From Azospira restricta (lineage in GTDB: Bacteria > Pseudomonadota > Gammaproteobacteria > Burkholderiales > Rhodocyclaceae), in assembly GCF_016858125.1 (NCBI RefSeq), contig NZ_CP064781.1, positions 1,993,501 to 2,057,500 of the forward strand: 64,000 nt of DNA, read 5' to 3'. The position numbers were made by a program, and so were the translations under genes. Below, piece by piece: positions 1 through 8,798 of the stretch (its first letter is position 1; each line of letters starts with the position of its first letter). A model generated the notes under the pieces. It had not been told where the DNA came from. It saw nothing but the letters and a program-made list of their open reading frames with translations, and did not search any database.

Positions 1-450
1 GGCATGGCGGTCAATTGCGCCGCCCGCTGCGGCGACGACTGCGTCGCGCTGGTCACCGTGTCGGCGCAGGCCTTCGTCGAAGCGCGGACAGTGCAGGGCA
101 TCGAGGCGGCGCGTACGCTGTTCGCCGACCCCGTACAGGTCGAGCGCCTGCGCCGCTACCACGGCGACAAGGCGGAGTGGGTGCTGGCGGCGTGGATCGA
201 CTCGTGGCTGCACCCGGACTTCGCCGCGTGGTCGCTGCGGCCGGTGCTGCCGCAGGTGAAATGCCCGCTGCTGGCGATCCACGGCGCCGACGACGAATAC
301 GGTTCGCCGCGGCACCCCGAGCTGATCGGCCGGCTCGCCGGCGGCCCGGCGCAGGTCGAACTCATGGCCGACACCCGGCACCTGCCGCACCGCGAGCGCG
401 CGGGCGAGGTGCTGGCGCGGGTCGCGGGCTTCCTGCAAGGGCTGGCCTAG
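1..450 (+). CDS. alpha/beta hydrolase, C-terminal part (5' end outside window)
   Basis: The frame is open from base 1, so the gene begins before the window; 149 residues and the stop are present. The first residues, Gly-Met-Ala-Val, look like the end of a GxSxGG nucleophile elbow. A late HGADDEYG block would carry the catalytic Asp and a DTRHLPH block the catalytic His, in the normal order for the alpha/beta hydrolase fold. The substrate cannot be told. It runs convergent to the LysR gene, with 16 bases between the stops. Confidence 0.8.
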   Translation, partial: GMAVNCAARCGDDCVALVTVSAQAFVEARTVQGIEAARTLFADPVQVERLRRYHGDKAEWVLAAWIDSWLHPDFAAWSLRPVLPQVKCPLLAIHGADDEYGSPRHPELIGRLAGGPAQVELMADTRHLPHRERAGEVLARVAGFLQGLA

Positions 451-466
451 CCCTGGCGGCCGTCCC

Positions 467-1387
467 TCAGCCCGCGTCGCGCTCCCACGGCGGCAGCGGC
501 TGGAAATGCCGCGCCAGCGCGTCGAGGAAGACCTTGACCTTCGGTACGCGCACCCGGCTCGGCGTGTAGCACGCGTAGAGGTCGCGGCCGAAGATGACGT
601 TGGGTTCGTAGCCGTCGAGCACGGCGCGCAGCCTTCCGTCGGCGAGCTCGCGGTGGCACATGAAGGTCGGCAGGATCGCGACGCCGTGGCCGGCGAGCGC
701 GGCGTCGAGGATGCACTCGATGTTGTTGAAGTGGATGCGGCTGCTCACCGCAACGCGCGCCTCGTTGCCGCGCGCGTCGAGCAGCGACCAGACCTTGTCG
801 TCGCGCAGCACGTAGCTCAGGCACTGGTGCCGCACCAGGTCGTGCGGCGTCTCCGGGACGCCGTGGCGGGCGAGGTAATGCGGTGCGGCGCAGATGACGC
901 GGCGGAGGCCGACGACCCGGCGCGCGACCGCGTCCTCCGGCGGCTGCCGGGTCATGCGCAGCGCGAGGTCGATGTTGTCGGCGACCAGGTCGACGATGTC
1001 GTCGGTGAGGATCAGTTCGCACTCGAGTTCGGGGTGGGCGGCGGCGATCTCGGGCAGCAGCGGCGCGATCCAGTGCCGGCCGAAGCTCACCGTCGCGCTG
1101 ACGCGCAGCGTGCCGCGCGGCGCCTCGCCCAGGTTGCGCAGCGCGATCTCGGTGCCCCTGACCGCTTCCAGCGCATGCCGCGCATGCTGGTGGAAGACGT
1201 CGCCGGCCGCCGTCAGCACCAGCCGGCGGGTCGAGCGCTCGAACAGCCGGGCGCCGAACGCGCGCTCGAGTTCGGCGATCTGCTTGCTCACCTGCGCGCG
1301 CGTGCAGCCCAGCCGGCGGGCGGCGCCGGCCATGCTGCCGCTGTCGACGACGCAGACGAAGCTGTGCCATGCCGGCAGCCAGTTCAT
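467..1387 (-). CDS. LysR-family transcriptional regulator
   Basis: 306 residues, the usual length for LysR proteins. An N-terminal winged helix-turn-helix covers about residues 5-65 (GSMAGAARRLGCTRAQVSKQI, then ARLFERSTRRL), followed by a periplasmic-binding-like effector domain ending in a VKVFLDAL-type motif. The start is the ATG at 1385-1387, which has GGAGGA just upstream; the frame stays open further upstream but without homology. It is divergent from the MFS transporter gene, so it probably regulates that gene. The effector is unknown. Confidence 0.9.
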   Translation of the reverse strand: MNWLPAWHSFVCVVDSGSMAGAARRLGCTRAQVSKQIAELERAFGARLFERSTRRLVLTAAGDVFHQHARHALEAVRGTEIALRNLGEAPRGTLRVSATVSFGRHWIAPLLPEIAAAHPELECELILTDDIVDLVADNIDLALRMTRQPPEDAVARRVVGLRRVICAAPHYLARHGVPETPHDLVRHQCLSYVLRDDKVWSLLDARGNEARVAVSSRIHFNNIECILDAALAGHGVAILPTFMCHRELADGRLRAVLDGYEPNVIFGRDLYACYTPSRVRVPKVKVFLDALARHFQPLPPWERDAG

Positions 1388-1577
1388 GCGTTCCTCCGCA
1401 GGCGTTGCGGGGGCAGCGAAGCGCCGCCCCGGAGACGAGGGGGTGCGTGCATTTGTCAATGATCCGTTGACGCAATGAATCGGATTATCGGCTTTTTCGT
1501 CGCTGATCCGGAAACTATCCTCGCGCCATTCCCTTTCGGCGCGCACCGCGTCGCCACCCAACGGACAGGTGATCCGC

Positions 1578-2792
1578 ATGCTCCAGATTCTCCGCCGCCC
1601 CGACGTCCTCTTCGTCACGCTCGCCGCCGCCGGCATCCTTGCGATCACGATGGGCGCGCGCCAGTCGCTCGGCCTCTTCGTCAGCCCGCTCAACACCACG
1701 ACCGGCCTCGGCATCGCCTCGATCAGCCTGGCGCTGGCCGTCGCGCAATTCACCTGGGGGGCGATCCAGCCGGTCGCCGGGGCGGTCGCCGACCGCTACG
1801 GCGCGCGCGCCGTGCTGATCGGCGGCGTGCTGCTGCTGGCGCTCGGCAGCGCGCTGACGCCGTTCATGGATTCGACCTTCGGCCTGATCGTGTCGCTCGG
1901 CCTGCTGTCGGCGATGGGCTCGGGCGCCGGCAGCTTCTCGGTGCTGATCGGCGCCGCCGCGCAGCGGCTGCCGGCCGACGCGCGCGGCACCGCCGCCGGC
2001 GTCATCAACGCCGGCGGCTCGTTCGGGCAGTTCGTGTTCGCGCCGGTGCTGCAGAAGCTGATCCAGGCCTTCGGCTGGATGGGGGCGATGTGGTCGATGG
2101 CGGCGATGACGCTGCTGGCGCTGCCGCTGGTCGGCAAGGTCGCCGGCGGCGGCCGCCCGCCGGCACCGTCGACCGCCGGCGAAGCCGGCCTCTTGCGCAC
2201 CGTCCGCAACGCCCTCGCCGACCGCAGCTACCTGCTGCTGCACGCCGGCTTCTTCACCTGCGGCTTCCACATCGCCTTCCTCGTCACCCACCTGCCGGGC
2301 GAGGTCCAGCTATGCGGACTGTCGCCCGAGGTGGCGAGCTGGTCGCTGGCGATCATCGGGCTGGCCAACATCTTCGGCAGCCTCTATGCCGGCGCCTGCA
2401 TCAACCTGTACCGCAGCAAGCACGTGCTGGCCGCGATGTACGGCTCGCGCGCCGCGCTGGTCGCGCTCTACCTGCTGCTGCCGAAGAGCGAATGGACCTT
2501 CTACCTGTTCGCCGCGGGCCTCGGCTTCACCTGGCTGGCGACGGTGCCGCCGACGGCGGCGCTGGTCGGCAAGCTGTTCGGCGTGCGCTACCTGGGCACG
2601 CTGTTCGGCCTGACGCTGCTCTCGCACCAGGTCGGCGGCTTCCTCGGCGCCTGGCTGGGCGGGCTGAGCATCGTCTGGAGCGGCGACTACACCTGGATGT
2701 GGTACGCCGACATCGCGCTGGCGTCGCTGGCCGCGCTGGCGAACCTGCCGATCCGCGAGGCGCGGATCCAACCGGCGGCGGTGCCGGCGTGA
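1578..2792 (+). CDS. MFS transporter (monocarboxylate-transporter-like)
   Basis: 404 residues with about 12 hydrophobic segments. The N-terminal half carries a major-facilitator loop motif (GAVADRYGAR, about residues 72-81). The start TMGARQSLGLFVSPL resembles bacterial MCT/OFA-type carriers of small organic acids. The chosen start is the ATG at 1578 with AGGTGA 5 bases upstream; an in-frame GTG at 1569 lies inside that ribosome site. The 190-base gap to the divergent LysR gene must hold both promoters, but I see no convincing consensus there. The substrate is not assignable. Confidence 0.85.
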   Translation: MLQILRRPDVLFVTLAAAGILAITMGARQSLGLFVSPLNTTTGLGIASISLALAVAQFTWGAIQPVAGAVADRYGARAVLIGGVLLLALGSALTPFMDSTFGLIVSLGLLSAMGSGAGSFSVLIGAAAQRLPADARGTAAGVINAGGSFGQFVFAPVLQKLIQAFGWMGAMWSMAAMTLLALPLVGKVAGGGRPPAPSTAGEAGLLRTVRNALADRSYLLLHAGFFTCGFHIAFLVTHLPGEVQLCGLSPEVASWSLAIIGLANIFGSLYAGACINLYRSKHVLAAMYGSRAALVALYLLLPKSEWTFYLFAAGLGFTWLATVPPTAALVGKLFGVRYLGTLFGLTLLSHQVGGFLGAWLGGLSIVWSGDYTWMWYADIALASLAALANLPIREARIQPAAVPA

Positions 2793-2918
2793 GCCGGCGC
2801 GCGGCCCGCGGCCCGCAGCGCCGCGTTGCCGGCGTGCGCTGAGCGGCACGCGGCGGAAGCGGGTCGGCGTCGGCGATGATCGGCGCCGGCCCGGCCGGCA
2901 ACGGCGGATTCCGGCGAC

Positions 2919-3238
2919 TCAGCCGGCCAGCCAGGCGAGCGCGGCGGCGAGCGTGACGCCGCCGGCGGCAGCGCGAGCATCCCGGCCAGCTGCCCGGCGA
3001 GCCGTTCCGGGCTGGCGGCGGGTTCCGGCAGCGCCAGCACCTGCCGCACTTCCTGCCGCTCGAGCGCCGGGATCTTCAGCACCGCCCGGTGGTTGAGCAG
3101 GAAGCCGGTCAGCGCGAAGAGCACGAACAGCCCGGCCAGCGCCAGCCCGCACCAGGCGTGCAGGCGGCGCAGCCATTTGCCGGGGTTGGCGCGCGCGGCG
3201 CCACCCGCAGGGTCGCGATGCCGGAGCCTCGGCCGCCG
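2919..3238 (-). pseudogene. PepSY-associated membrane protein remnant, frameshifted
   Basis: Directly downstream of the TonB receptor, one frame encodes KWLRRLHAWCGLALAG, FVLFALTGFLLNHR and a tail up to LAGMLALPP. This is the N-terminal helix of PepSY-associated TM proteins, often found beside siderophore receptors. Near 2957-2970 the frame changes, and the natural C-terminal helix (GVTLAAALAWLAG, stop 2919-2921) continues in another frame. The receptor stop is followed in the first frame by about 38 codons without an ATG. At about 105 residues it is also shorter than typical relatives. Decay or a sequencing error in the GC-rich run gccgccggcggc are both possible. Confidence 0.6.
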
Positions 3239-5341
3239 TCAGAAGCGGAAGCGCGCGGTCAGCTCGACCGAGCGCGGCGCGCCGGGCATGTTGAGGTTGT
3301 TGCTGGCGCCGTGGCCGGAGACGAAGTAGTGCTTGTCGGCGATGTTCTTGACGTTCAACGCGAGGTCGTAGGCCTTCGCCTGGTAGATCAGCGCGGCGTC
3401 GGCGGTCACGTAGCCGTCGAGCGTCACCAGGTTGTCCGGCGCGGCGTAGCGGTCGTCGGCGTAGTTGAGGCCGCCGCCGAGCCTGAAGCCGTGGCCGAGG
3501 TCCTTCATCAGCCACAGGTTGGCGCTGTGCATCGGCGTCAGCGCCGCGCGCTTGCCGTCGATGGCGATGCCGTTGGAGAGGCCGATCGACTTGGTGATGA
3601 CGGCGTCGAGGTAGGCGTAGCCGGCCGACAGCTGCCAGCCCGGCGCCACTTCGCCGGCCAGCGTCAGTTCGACGCCGCGCGTGCGCTGCTCGCCGACCGG
3701 GATGATCGCCTTGGTCACCGGGTCGGTGGTCTTGATGTCGGTCCGCTCCAGCTCGAACACCGCCGCGGTGGCCGAGGCCTTGCCGCCGAACAGGTCGAGC
3801 TTGACGCCGGCCTCGACGTTGCTCGTTTCCTCCGGCGCCATCTGCGACTGCGCGCTGGTGAACGCGAGCACCTCGCCCGAGGGCTGGAACGAGCGGCTGT
3901 ACGACAGGTAGTACGACTGCCAGCCGTTGGGCTGGAAGACGACGCCGGCACGCGGGCTCCATTCGCGGTCGGTGCGCTCGCGGTCGGTGGCGGTGGACAG
4001 GCGTTCATTCACCGACTGCCGGAAGGTGTCGTGGCGGATGCCGAGCAGCGCCTTCCACTGCGGCGTGAAGGTGATCAGGTCCTGCACATAGACGCTGTGC
4101 ACGTCGAGCGAGGTGCGGTTGTCGGTCGCCAGCACCTTGCTGCCGAACGCCGACAGCGACGGCTGCACCGGGTTGAGCACCGAGGTCGTCGGCTTCACGC
4201 TCCAGTTGTACGACTGCAGGTCCTTGTCCTGCTTGCCGATCTCGACACCGTACAGCAGCTGGTGGCCGACGCTGCCGGTGGCGAGGCGCTGTGTCAGTTC
4301 GAGCTGGTTGAACCAGCCCTGGTCGTCGCGGTCGACCGCGCCGTGGAACAGCGAGACGACGCCGGTGTTGTTGTTCACCGTCTGGCCGAAGGTGTTCTGG
4401 CGGTCGAGGCGGTAGCGGTAGGTGCCGAAATGGTTGCTCAGCGACAGGCTGTCGCTGATGCGATGGTCGAGCTTGATGCGGCCGGAGGTGACGTCGGCGT
4501 CGGAATAGTCGTCGCGGTCGGCGTTGTTGGTGCCGTAGTAGGTCTTGCGCGAGACGTTCGCCGGCTTGCCGCGGTAGGCCGGGATGCCCATGTCGGTGAC
4601 GCGGCGGTCGTTCAGCTGCTCGACCTGGAAGAGCAGCCTGGTGTCCGGCGACAGCGCGAGCGCCAGCGACGGGGCGATCAGGTTGCGCTTCAGGAAGCCC
4701 TGGTCGCGGAAGCTGTCGGCGTCCTCGACGGCGCCGACGACGCGGAACTGGGCGGCGTCGCCGAGGCGGTCGCCGACGTCGAGCGCCAGCCGCTTCTGGC
4801 CGAACGAGCCGACCGTCAGCTCGGCTTCGCGCACCGGCGTCGCCGACGGCTTCTTGCTGATGCGGTTGATGATGCCGCCCGACGAGCCGCGGCCGTAGAG
4901 CACCGCCGCCGGCCCCTTCACCACCTCGACGCGCTCGATGTTGGCGAGGTCGCGGTAGTACATCGCGTCGTCGCGCAGGCCGTCGATGAACAGGTCGCCG
5001 AGCGCCTCGAAGCCGCGGATGTAGAACTGGTCGCGCTGGCCGTCGCCGATGTGGAAGGAGACGCCGGGAACGTTGCGCAGCGTGTCCTGCAGCGAATGCG
5101 CCGCCTGGTCCTCGATCAGGCGGTCGGTGACGACGTTCACGGTCTGCGGCACGTCCCTCAGCGGCGCCTGGATCTTGGTCGCGCTGCTGGCGGTGACGGC
5201 CTGGTAAACCTCCAGTTCGGGGGCGGCCTGGACCTGGACGGGCGACAGCAGGCGCTCGGCCTGCTGGGCGGCGGCCGCCGTCGATAACAGCGCGGCGAGC
5301 GAGGTCGCGGCGAACTTGAATGGCTTGCTTTTCTGGCGCAT
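3239..5341 (-). CDS. TonB-dependent siderophore receptor
   Basis: 700 residues. A signal peptide (about residues 1-25, ending TAAAA) precedes a plug domain (about 55-165, with DVPQTVNVVT, RGFEALGDLFIDGLRDD and VEVVKGPAAVLYGRGSSGG). A 22-strand-type barrel follows and ends in the aromatic RFRF expected for outer-membrane insertion. It resembles the FpvA/FhuE type of ferric-siderophore receptors; the actual siderophore cannot be read off. The start is the ATG at 5339-5341, followed at once by the signal peptide; the ribosome site is weak. A Fur-like box lies about 220 bases upstream, indicating iron-repressed expression with a long leader. Confidence 0.9.
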   Translation of the reverse strand: MRQKSKPFKFAATSLAALLSTAAAAQQAERLLSPVQVQAAPELEVYQAVTASSATKIQAPLRDVPQTVNVVTDRLIEDQAAHSLQDTLRNVPGVSFHIGDGQRDQFYIRGFEALGDLFIDGLRDDAMYYRDLANIERVEVVKGPAAVLYGRGSSGGIINRISKKPSATPVREAELTVGSFGQKRLALDVGDRLGDAAQFRVVGAVEDADSFRDQGFLKRNLIAPSLALALSPDTRLLFQVEQLNDRRVTDMGIPAYRGKPANVSRKTYYGTNNADRDDYSDADVTSGRIKLDHRISDSLSLSNHFGTYRYRLDRQNTFGQTVNNNTGVVSLFHGAVDRDDQGWFNQLELTQRLATGSVGHQLLYGVEIGKQDKDLQSYNWSVKPTTSVLNPVQPSLSAFGSKVLATDNRTSLDVHSVYVQDLITFTPQWKALLGIRHDTFRQSVNERLSTATDRERTDREWSPRAGVVFQPNGWQSYYLSYSRSFQPSGEVLAFTSAQSQMAPEETSNVEAGVKLDLFGGKASATAAVFELERTDIKTTDPVTKAIIPVGEQRTRGVELTLAGEVAPGWQLSAGYAYLDAVITKSIGLSNGIAIDGKRAALTPMHSANLWLMKDLGHGFRLGGGLNYADDRYAAPDNLVTLDGYVTADAALIYQAKAYDLALNVKNIADKHYFVSGHGASNNLNMPGAPRSVELTARFRF

Positions 5342-5563
5342 GGGAATCCCGGTATCAGTTGCATCGTCGATGCCGGGGGGCGGCAATGCGGCCCGTCCCG
5401 GCGCTGGGGATGGGGCGTCCGCCTTCGTCGCGCGAAGGGTCGGGCAAGGCAGGGGAAGCCGGCCATCCGGAAGGGGTTTCGCGGGCTGCCTCGGCGAGGC
5501 GGCGCGAATGGCGGTGCGTGACGCACCTTGGCTGGCTGGCAGGTGAGCTGGCTGGCGATTGCG

Positions 5564-5582
5564 GATGAGAATTATTCTTGTT
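5564..5582 (-). promoter_or_regulatory. Fur-like box upstream of the TonB receptor
   Basis: The 19 bases GATGAGAATTATTCTTGTT match the core of the Fur consensus (GATAATGATAATCATTATC and the aatgagaattattctcatt variant), with a central near-palindrome GAGAATTATTCTT. It lies about 220 bases upstream of the receptor start, the expected partner of an iron-controlled gene. The match is visible in the sequence; binding is inferred. Confidence 0.7.
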
Positions 5583-5697
5583 TTTGCCGCATCGGTCAAG
5601 GGCGGAGCGCCGTTGCCGTATGGCGCGAAGCCGGCGGACGCCTCCGCAGCGTGTCCGGTCCGATGCCTCCGTCGCGATCGGCAAGTGCTTGCGAACA

Positions 5698-5734
5698 ATA
5701 GCCGTTGGCTATTATCCGTATTGAAACAATTTCC
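5698..5734 (+). promoter_or_regulatory. OxyR-like operator upstream of katA
   Basis: Four tetranucleotides occur at exactly 7-base spacing: ATAG (5698), CTAT (5709), ATTG (5720) and TTCC (5731). The OxyR consensus is ATAG-n7-CTAT-n7-ATAG-n7-CTAT. The first half is perfect, the third block matches 3 of 4 and the last is poor. The site ends one base before the proposed -35 element of the katA promoter, the position of an OxyR activator site. Confidence 0.55.
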
Positions 5735-5735
5735 T

Positions 5736-5763
5736 TTGGCAATGAACAGCGCCTGCCTAGACT
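5736..5763 (+). promoter_or_regulatory. Candidate sigma-70 promoter for katA
   Basis: TTGGCA at 5736-5741 and TAGACT at 5758-5763 are separated by 16 bases. A start near 5770 would give an mRNA leader of about 130 bases before katA that contains a small ORF. The placement just after the OxyR-like operator supports the call. Confidence 0.5.
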
Positions 5764-5808
5764 GTGCTCACACCCCGGCATCGATGCCGGACAGAAAGCG
5801 AGCTTGCC

Positions 5809-5880
5809 ATGGTTGCCGATGTGCTGATGCTGAAAGCGTTCTGGATCGACCTCCTGGCGCTCGCCGCCGAAACCCACTGA
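5809..5880 (+). CDS. Possible 23-residue leader peptide upstream of katA
   Basis: An ATG at 5809 opens a 23-codon frame ([20 protein letters not shown], then ETH) that ends with TGA at 5878-5880, 11 bases before the strong katA ribosome site. It is hydrophobic in the middle. The upstream purine stretch AAAGCGAG is only a moderate ribosome site. It could be a translated leader or chance; I know no homologue. Confidence 0.25.
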   Translation: MVADVLMLKAFWIDLLALAAETH

Positions 5881-5903
5881 CTTTTTCAGCAGGAGGAACC
5901 ACG

Positions 5904-7343
5904 ATGGACGCGAAGAAACTCACCACTGCCGCCGGCGCGCCGGTACCCGACAACCAGAACACGATGACCGCCGGCCCGCGCGGGCCGGTGCTGCTGCAGG
6001 ACGTGTGGCTGCTCGAGAAGCTCGCCCACTTCGACCGCGAGGTGATCCCGGAGCGGCGCATGCACGCCAAGGGCTCCGGCGCCTACGGCACGTTCACGGT
6101 GACGCACGACATCACCCGATACACGCGGGCGAAGCTCTTCAGCCAAATCGGCAAGAAGACCGAACTGTTCGCGCGCTTCACGACGGTCGCCGGCGAGCGC
6201 GGCGCCGCCGACGCCGAGCGCGACATCCGCGGCTTCGCCGTCAAGTTCTACACCGAGGAGGGCAACTGGGACCTGGTCGGCAACAACACGCCGGTGTTCT
6301 TCCTGCGCGATCCGCTGAAGTTCCCCGACCTCAACCACGCGGTGAAGCGCGACCCGCGCACGAACATGCGCAGCGCGAAGAACAACTGGGACTTCTGGAC
6401 CTCGCTGCCGGAAGCGCTGCACCAGATCACCATCGTCATGAGCGAGCGCGGCATCCCGGCCAGCTACCGCCACATGCACGGCTTCGGCTCGCACACCTTC
6501 AGCTTCATCAACGCGCGGAACGAGCGCTCTTGGGTGAAGTTTCACTTCAAGTCGCAGCAGGGCATCCGGAACCTGACCGACGCCGAGGCCGAGGCGATCA
6601 TCGGCCGCGACCGCGAGTCGCACCAGCGCGACCTCTACGAGAGCATCGAGCAGGGCGACTACCCGAAGTGGACGCTGTACGTGCAGGTGATGCCGGAGAA
6701 GGAGGCGTCGCAGGTGCCGTACAACCCCTTCGACCTGACCAAGGTCTGGCCGCACAAGGACTACCCGCTGATCGAGGTCGGCGTCATGGAACTGAACCGC
6801 AACCCGGAGAACTTCTTCGCCGAGGTCGAGCAGTCGGCGTTCAACCCGGCGGCGGTGGTGCCCGGCATCTCCTTCTCGCCGGACAGGATGCTGCAGGCGC
6901 GGCTCTTTTCGTACGGCGACGCGCAGCGCTACCGGCTCGGCGTGAACCATCACCAGATCCCGGTGAACGCGCCGCGCTGCCCGTTCCACAGCTACCACCG
7001 CGACGGCGCGATGCGCGTCGACGGCAACCACGGCGGGCGCATCGGCTACGAGCCGAACAGCGACGGCCAGTGGCAGGAACAGCCGGACTACCGCGAGCCG
7101 CCGCTGTCGGTCGAGGGTGCCGCCGAGCACTGGAATCACCGCGCCGACGACGATTACTACTCGCAGCCGGGCGCGCTGTTCCGGCTGATGACGAAGGCCG
7201 AGCAGCAGGTGCTGTTCGACAACACCGCGCGCTCGCTCGGCGGTGCGCCGGTGGACATCCAGCGCCGCCACGTCGCCCACTGCGCGCAGGCCGATCCGGC
7301 CTACGGCGCCGGCGTCGCGAAGGCGCTCGGGCTGACGGACTGA
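5904..7343 (+). CDS. katA: Monofunctional haem catalase
   Basis: 479 residues, the length of small-subunit (clade 3) catalases that split hydrogen peroxide in the cytoplasm. Visible active-site blocks are [12 protein letters not shown] with catalytic His54, [11 protein letters not shown] with the catalytic Asn near 127, and [14 protein letters not shown] with haem-ligand Tyr337. AGGAGG ends 7 bases before the ATG, so the start is secure. It is monocistronic: an own promoter with an OxyR-like site upstream and a strong hairpin terminator downstream. No large-subunit C-terminal domain is present. Confidence 0.96.
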   Translation: MDAKKLTTAAGAPVPDNQNTMTAGPRGPVLLQDVWLLEKLAHFDREVIPERRMHAKGSGAYGTFTVTHDITRYTRAKLFSQIGKKTELFARFTTVAGERGAADAERDIRGFAVKFYTEEGNWDLVGNNTPVFFLRDPLKFPDLNHAVKRDPRTNMRSAKNNWDFWTSLPEALHQITIVMSERGIPASYRHMHGFGSHTFSFINARNERSWVKFHFKSQQGIRNLTDAEAEAIIGRDRESHQRDLYESIEQGDYPKWTLYVQVMPEKEASQVPYNPFDLTKVWPHKDYPLIEVGVMELNRNPENFFAEVEQSAFNPAAVVPGISFSPDRMLQARLFSYGDAQRYRLGVNHHQIPVNAPRCPFHSYHRDGAMRVDGNHGGRIGYEPNSDGQWQEQPDYREPPLSVEGAAEHWNHRADDDYYSQPGALFRLMTKAEQQVLFDNTARSLGGAPVDIQRRHVAHCAQADPAYGAGVAKALGLTD

Positions 7344-7379
7344 GCGGCCGCCCGCGGGCATGCGGGCGAGCCGACGAAA

Positions 7380-7413
7380 GGCGCCGTTCCGCCGCGGAAC
7401 GGCGCCGTTTTTT
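7380..7413 (+). terminator. Rho-independent terminator after katA
   Basis: A perfect 12-bp stem (GGCGCCGTTCCG pairing with CGGAACGGCGCC) with a 3-base loop is followed by G and six T. It lies 36 bases after the katA stop. Confidence 0.9.
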
Positions 7414-7484
7414 GATCTGCCGGCACTAATCCCGCTCGTATTTGGTCTATATTTGCACCACCTTCCGGCCCACAGGAAACCGTC

Positions 7485-8771
7485 GTGCACGAGAACGCCA
7501 ACGAAGAACTGCAGCGACAGATCGACCGTATCCGCAGCCTGGCGGCAGAAGTCCTCGCCGCCCCCGACGCGCCGCTGCCGCAACTTCTTCCCGCCGCGCT
7601 GTTCGACTTCAACATCACCAGCAAGGAAGTGCCGGACATGGCCGACGCCGGCGAGATCGCGCGCTCGCTGGCGAGCCTGCTGCACCAGTGCGGCGAGCAC
7701 GGCCCGGACGCGCAGGAGCGCCTGCAGGTGAACGCGCTGCTCGGCAACCTGCTGCGCGAGCTGGCGCCGGCCGACCTGCCGCCGGCGGAGAGCGCGCCGC
7801 CGCTGGTGACGCCGGTGGCGCCGGCGGCCGCCCCGGTCGGGCGGCGCATCGCGCTGTTCACCGACGGCGGCCCGCTGCTGGTGATGCTGCGCGAGACGCT
7901 GGCGCACGCCGGTTTCGAGCCGGTGCGCGTCGATTCGCTCGAAGCGCTCGCGGCGACCGGCGACGGCGAGCGGCCGGTGGCAGTGATCGCCGACATCGGC
8001 CTGTGCCTGCTCTATCCGCAATGCCACGAGGTCTTCGCGACGCTGCGCCGCCGCTTCGACCCGCCGCCGCACCTGTTCTGCATCGGCACCGTCGACGACA
8101 TTCCGGCCCGCCTCGAGGCGGTGCGCCTCGGCGCCACGCGCTTCCTGCGCCAGCCGGTCGATACCGCGCGCCTGGTGGCGATCCTCAAGGGGGTCACGCT
8201 GCAGACGCCGACCCAGCCGTTCCGCGTGATGCTGGTCGAGGACGATCCCTTCCTCGGCGAGGTCTATGCCGACGGCCTGGCCGACGCCGGCATGGTCACC
8301 TGCATCGTCGGCGACCCGCTGCAGGTGCCGGCGAAGATCGCCGAGTTCGATCCCGACGTGCTGATCAGCGACCTCTACATGCCCGGCTGCAACGGCTTCG
8401 AGCTGCTCGCGCTGCTGCGCCAGGACGACACGCTCAACGACACGCCGATCATGCTGCTCTCCAGCGAGGCCGAGATGGCCCGCCAGCTCGAGGCGCTGCA
8501 CCTCGGCGCCGACGACTTCCTGACCAAGCCGGTGGACATGGAGCTCCTGATCGCCTCGGTCACCGCCCGCGCCAAGCGCGCGCGCATGCTGAAGCGCAGC
8601 CGCGGCGAGTACCGCCGCCTCAAGCAGCGGCTGCGCGAGGTCGAGCGCCTGCTGCCGGGCAGTGCCCACGGCACGGTCGATGCCGACCTGCTGCACGGCG
8701 ATACGATCGACCTCGACGGCTACGTCGTCGAGGAAGTGCACCACGACGATCCGGGCGCGGGCCGGGCGTAG
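7485..8771 (+). CDS. Tandem receiver-domain protein without a known output domain
   Basis: 428 residues starting at GTG 7485 with AGGAAA upstream. After an N-terminal helical region (1-115), a degenerate receiver (about 118-238) has Asp170 in VIADIGL at the phospho-acceptor place. A complete receiver (about 244-365) has VEDD, phospho-acceptor Asp296 in ISDLYMPG, LLSS and the Lys of FLTKP. A C-terminal basic coiled-coil-like stretch follows (RAKRARMLKRSRGEYRRLKQ), then an acidic end. No DNA-binding, GGDEF or HD domain is recognisable. No histidine kinase lies beside it, so its partner is unknown. Confidence 0.85.
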   Translation: MHENANEELQRQIDRIRSLAAEVLAAPDAPLPQLLPAALFDFNITSKEVPDMADAGEIARSLASLLHQCGEHGPDAQERLQVNALLGNLLRELAPADLPPAESAPPLVTPVAPAAAPVGRRIALFTDGGPLLVMLRETLAHAGFEPVRVDSLEALAATGDGERPVAVIADIGLCLLYPQCHEVFATLRRRFDPPPHLFCIGTVDDIPARLEAVRLGATRFLRQPVDTARLVAILKGVTLQTPTQPFRVMLVEDDPFLGEVYADGLADAGMVTCIVGDPLQVPAKIAEFDPDVLISDLYMPGCNGFELLALLRQDDTLNDTPIMLLSSEAEMARQLEALHLGADDFLTKPVDMELLIASVTARAKRARMLKRSRGEYRRLKQRLREVERLLPGSAHGTVDADLLHGDTIDLDGYVVEEVHHDDPGAGRA

Positions 8772-8798
8772 CGTCCTCCGCCGCCCGCCGGCGCGGCG

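Noticed and set aside
1475..2842. Plus-strand frame beginning at 1475 upstream of the MFS gene
   Set aside because: It reads the MFS gene out of frame; the MFS frame has clear membrane helices.
3089..5287. 732-codon plus-strand frame opposite the TonB receptor
   Set aside because: Shadow frame with no homology; the receptor has signal peptide, plug and barrel on the minus strand.
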